NCBI GenBank assembly: GCA_900549285.1
Contig: URNW01000018.1
Coordinates: 1 to 30,708 of the forward strand
DNA from: an uncultured Mycoplasmatota bacterium
GTDB taxonomy: Bacteria; Bacillota_I; Bacilli_A; RF39; UBA660
Direction: 5' to 3'
Length of the DNA stretch: 30,708 bases
The notes under the pieces are model-generated. The model did no database searches and was not told the DNA's origin. It saw nothing but the letters and a program-made list of their open reading frames with translations. Of the stretch, positions 29,931-30,708 are shown piece after piece (the stretch's first letter is position 1; every line of letters starts with the position of its first letter). The position numbers were made by a program, and so were the translations under genes.

Positions 29931-30708
29931 CTACGCTTCAAAAAGTTTGTGAAGCCGTCTTCTTATATCTTCTTCATCCAGTTCGTTTGTAACTTTGTTT
30001 AAATCTATTGCCATTTGATAATAATTAGCAGCATCATTTGTAAAATCAAGCATCTGGCTTGCTCTGCCTGCATTAAAATAGGCAAGTGTATAATTTGCAT
30101 TTAGTGCAATAGCTTCTTCAAAGTATTCCAGGGCTTCTTCTGCATCGCCAAGCCCGTCAAGGTATAAAATTCCGAGGTTATTCTGAGCATAAGCATTTTC
30201 CGGATTTAACTCAATTGCTTTATGATAAGCAACAAGGGCTTCTTCAAGGTAATCCTTTTCCCATAGAGCAGTACCGACCTTAAAATATCCTCTATAATCT
30301 TCAGGGTTAAGCAAAATTGCATCACAATATGCCCGTATTGCTTTATCAAGATCATACTCTGCCATGTGAATATCCCCCAGGGAAATATGTAATTCATAAT
30401 TGTTTGGATCTAAAATTATACCAGCCTGATATGTTGCAACTGCTGCTTCTATATTTCCTTTTATTTCTCCGTAAATTGCGCCGAGTGCCTGACATACGAT
30501 TGCAGTCCATTCATTATCCGGATTTATAGCGATTGCCTTCTGGTAAAACTCTATGGCATCATCATACAATTCAGCTTTTGAAAAAGCATATGCCAGCGAA
30601 TTATTATAAAACGGATTTTCAGTATCCCTTTCAAGTGCAAGTTTGAAGGCACTGATTGAGTTGATTTTATCTTCTTTTTTTAGATATAAATGTCCTAATT
30701 CATAATAA
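29931..30708 (-). CDS. Tetratricopeptide repeat protein, cut off by the window edge
   Basis: The frame is open to the right edge, so its start is not seen; the part inside the window covers 259 codons plus one base. It is made of about seven TPR units of 34 residues, for example DEWTAIVCQALGAIYGE-like, NYELHISLGDIHMAEYDLDK, YRGYFKVGTALWEKDYLEEA and YAQNNLGILYLDGLGDAEEA. The pattern W-LG-Y-A-P is clear in each. Such proteins serve as binding scaffolds, in these bacteria often near pilus or secretion systems. It lies 13 nt upstream of the prepilin-like gene and is probably co-transcribed with it. A TTG at 30569 could be misread as the start, but the same frame and repeat pattern continue upstream of it. 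Confidence 0.9.
   Translation of the reverse strand, partial: YYELGHLYLKKEDKINSISAFKLALERDTENPFYNNSLAYAFSKAELYDDAIEFYQKAIAINPDNEWTAIVCQALGAIYGEIKGNIEAAVATYQAGIILDPNNYELHISLGDIHMAEYDLDKAIRAYCDAILLNPEDYRGYFKVGTALWEKDYLEEALVAYHKAIELNPENAYAQNNLGILYLDGLGDAEEALEYFEEAIALNANYTLAYFNAGRASQMLDFTNDAANYYQMAIDLNKVTNELDEEDIRRRLHKLFEA

Noticed and set aside
30206..30529. Extra frames on both strands within the TPR gene
   Set aside because: The TPR repeats run through without a break; these are shadows.
1..30708. CRISPR array or long tandem repeats
   Set aside because: No regularly spaced repeats of 20-40 bp were seen on reading through the sequence. The similar stretches found are the two paralogous surface genes.

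Overview
The window looks like two different bacterial genomes joined at about 25.3 kb. From 1 to about 25.3 kb the DNA is extremely AT-rich with strong AGGAG-type ribosome binding sites and short sigma-A-like promoters. It carries a Firmicutes gene set: a SpoIVB-type protease, a PrkC/PrpC signalling pair, RsgA, a YetF-type protein and a TIGR04086-type membrane protein. The archaeal/eukaryal-type ProS and compact gene clusters suggest an uncultured gut Bacilli/RF39-like or Mollicutes-related lineage (inference). From about 25.35 kb to the end, base composition and style change. The genes there are rplS, rbgA, a broken rnhB, a prepilin-type protein with a FTLAEVLITLGIIG start and a TPR protein, which resemble Gastranaerophilales (Melainabacteria-type Cyanobacteria; inference).

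The join falls inside a tRNA-Leu(TAG) gene. Its D, anticodon and T arms fold, but its two acceptor strands, GCGCGTA and CGGGCCC, do not pair. The simplest reading is an assembly join through the conserved tRNA core.

Region by region. 1-1.6 kb: a large anchored surface protein, and the start of another gene running off the left edge. 2-7.2 kb: a minus-strand operon nusB-xseA-(coiled-coil membrane protein)-xseB-proS-spoIVB, which looks like a condensed version of the Bacillus nusB...spoIVB cluster. A 24-bp-arm hairpin covers the spoIVB start. 7.26-7.96 kb: a complete IS200-type element. 8-10.1 kb: a second surface protein, paralogous to the first, with a strong promoter and a folded leader, divergent from a tandem-HTH regulator. 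10.2-13.3 kb: mutS and an unknown gene. 13.5-20.2 kb: a minus-strand cluster fmt-(unknown anchored protein)-rlmN-prpC-prkC-rsgA-rpe, linking translation initiation, rRNA/tRNA modification, ribosome assembly and Ser/Thr phosphorylation. 20.3-25.1 kb: a YetF-like protein, a TIGR04086-type membrane protein, a pilin-like small protein, tgt, an anchored unknown, a Xer recombinase and an unknown partner. 25.2-25.4 kb: tRNA-Ile2(CAT) and the hybrid tRNA-Leu. 25.5-30.7 kb: an unknown 260-aa protein, a secreted unknown, rplS-rbgA-rnhB (rnhB interrupted by 56 bp), a prepilin-like gene with a G10 tract in its leader, and a TPR gene running off the right edge.

I do not see a CRISPR array, a reverse transcriptase, rRNA genes or a prophage. 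The most distinctive signals are the hybrid tRNA, the hairpins over two translation starts, the two paralogous surface proteins with one strongly diverged segment, the G10 tract, and the 56-bp insert in rnhB.
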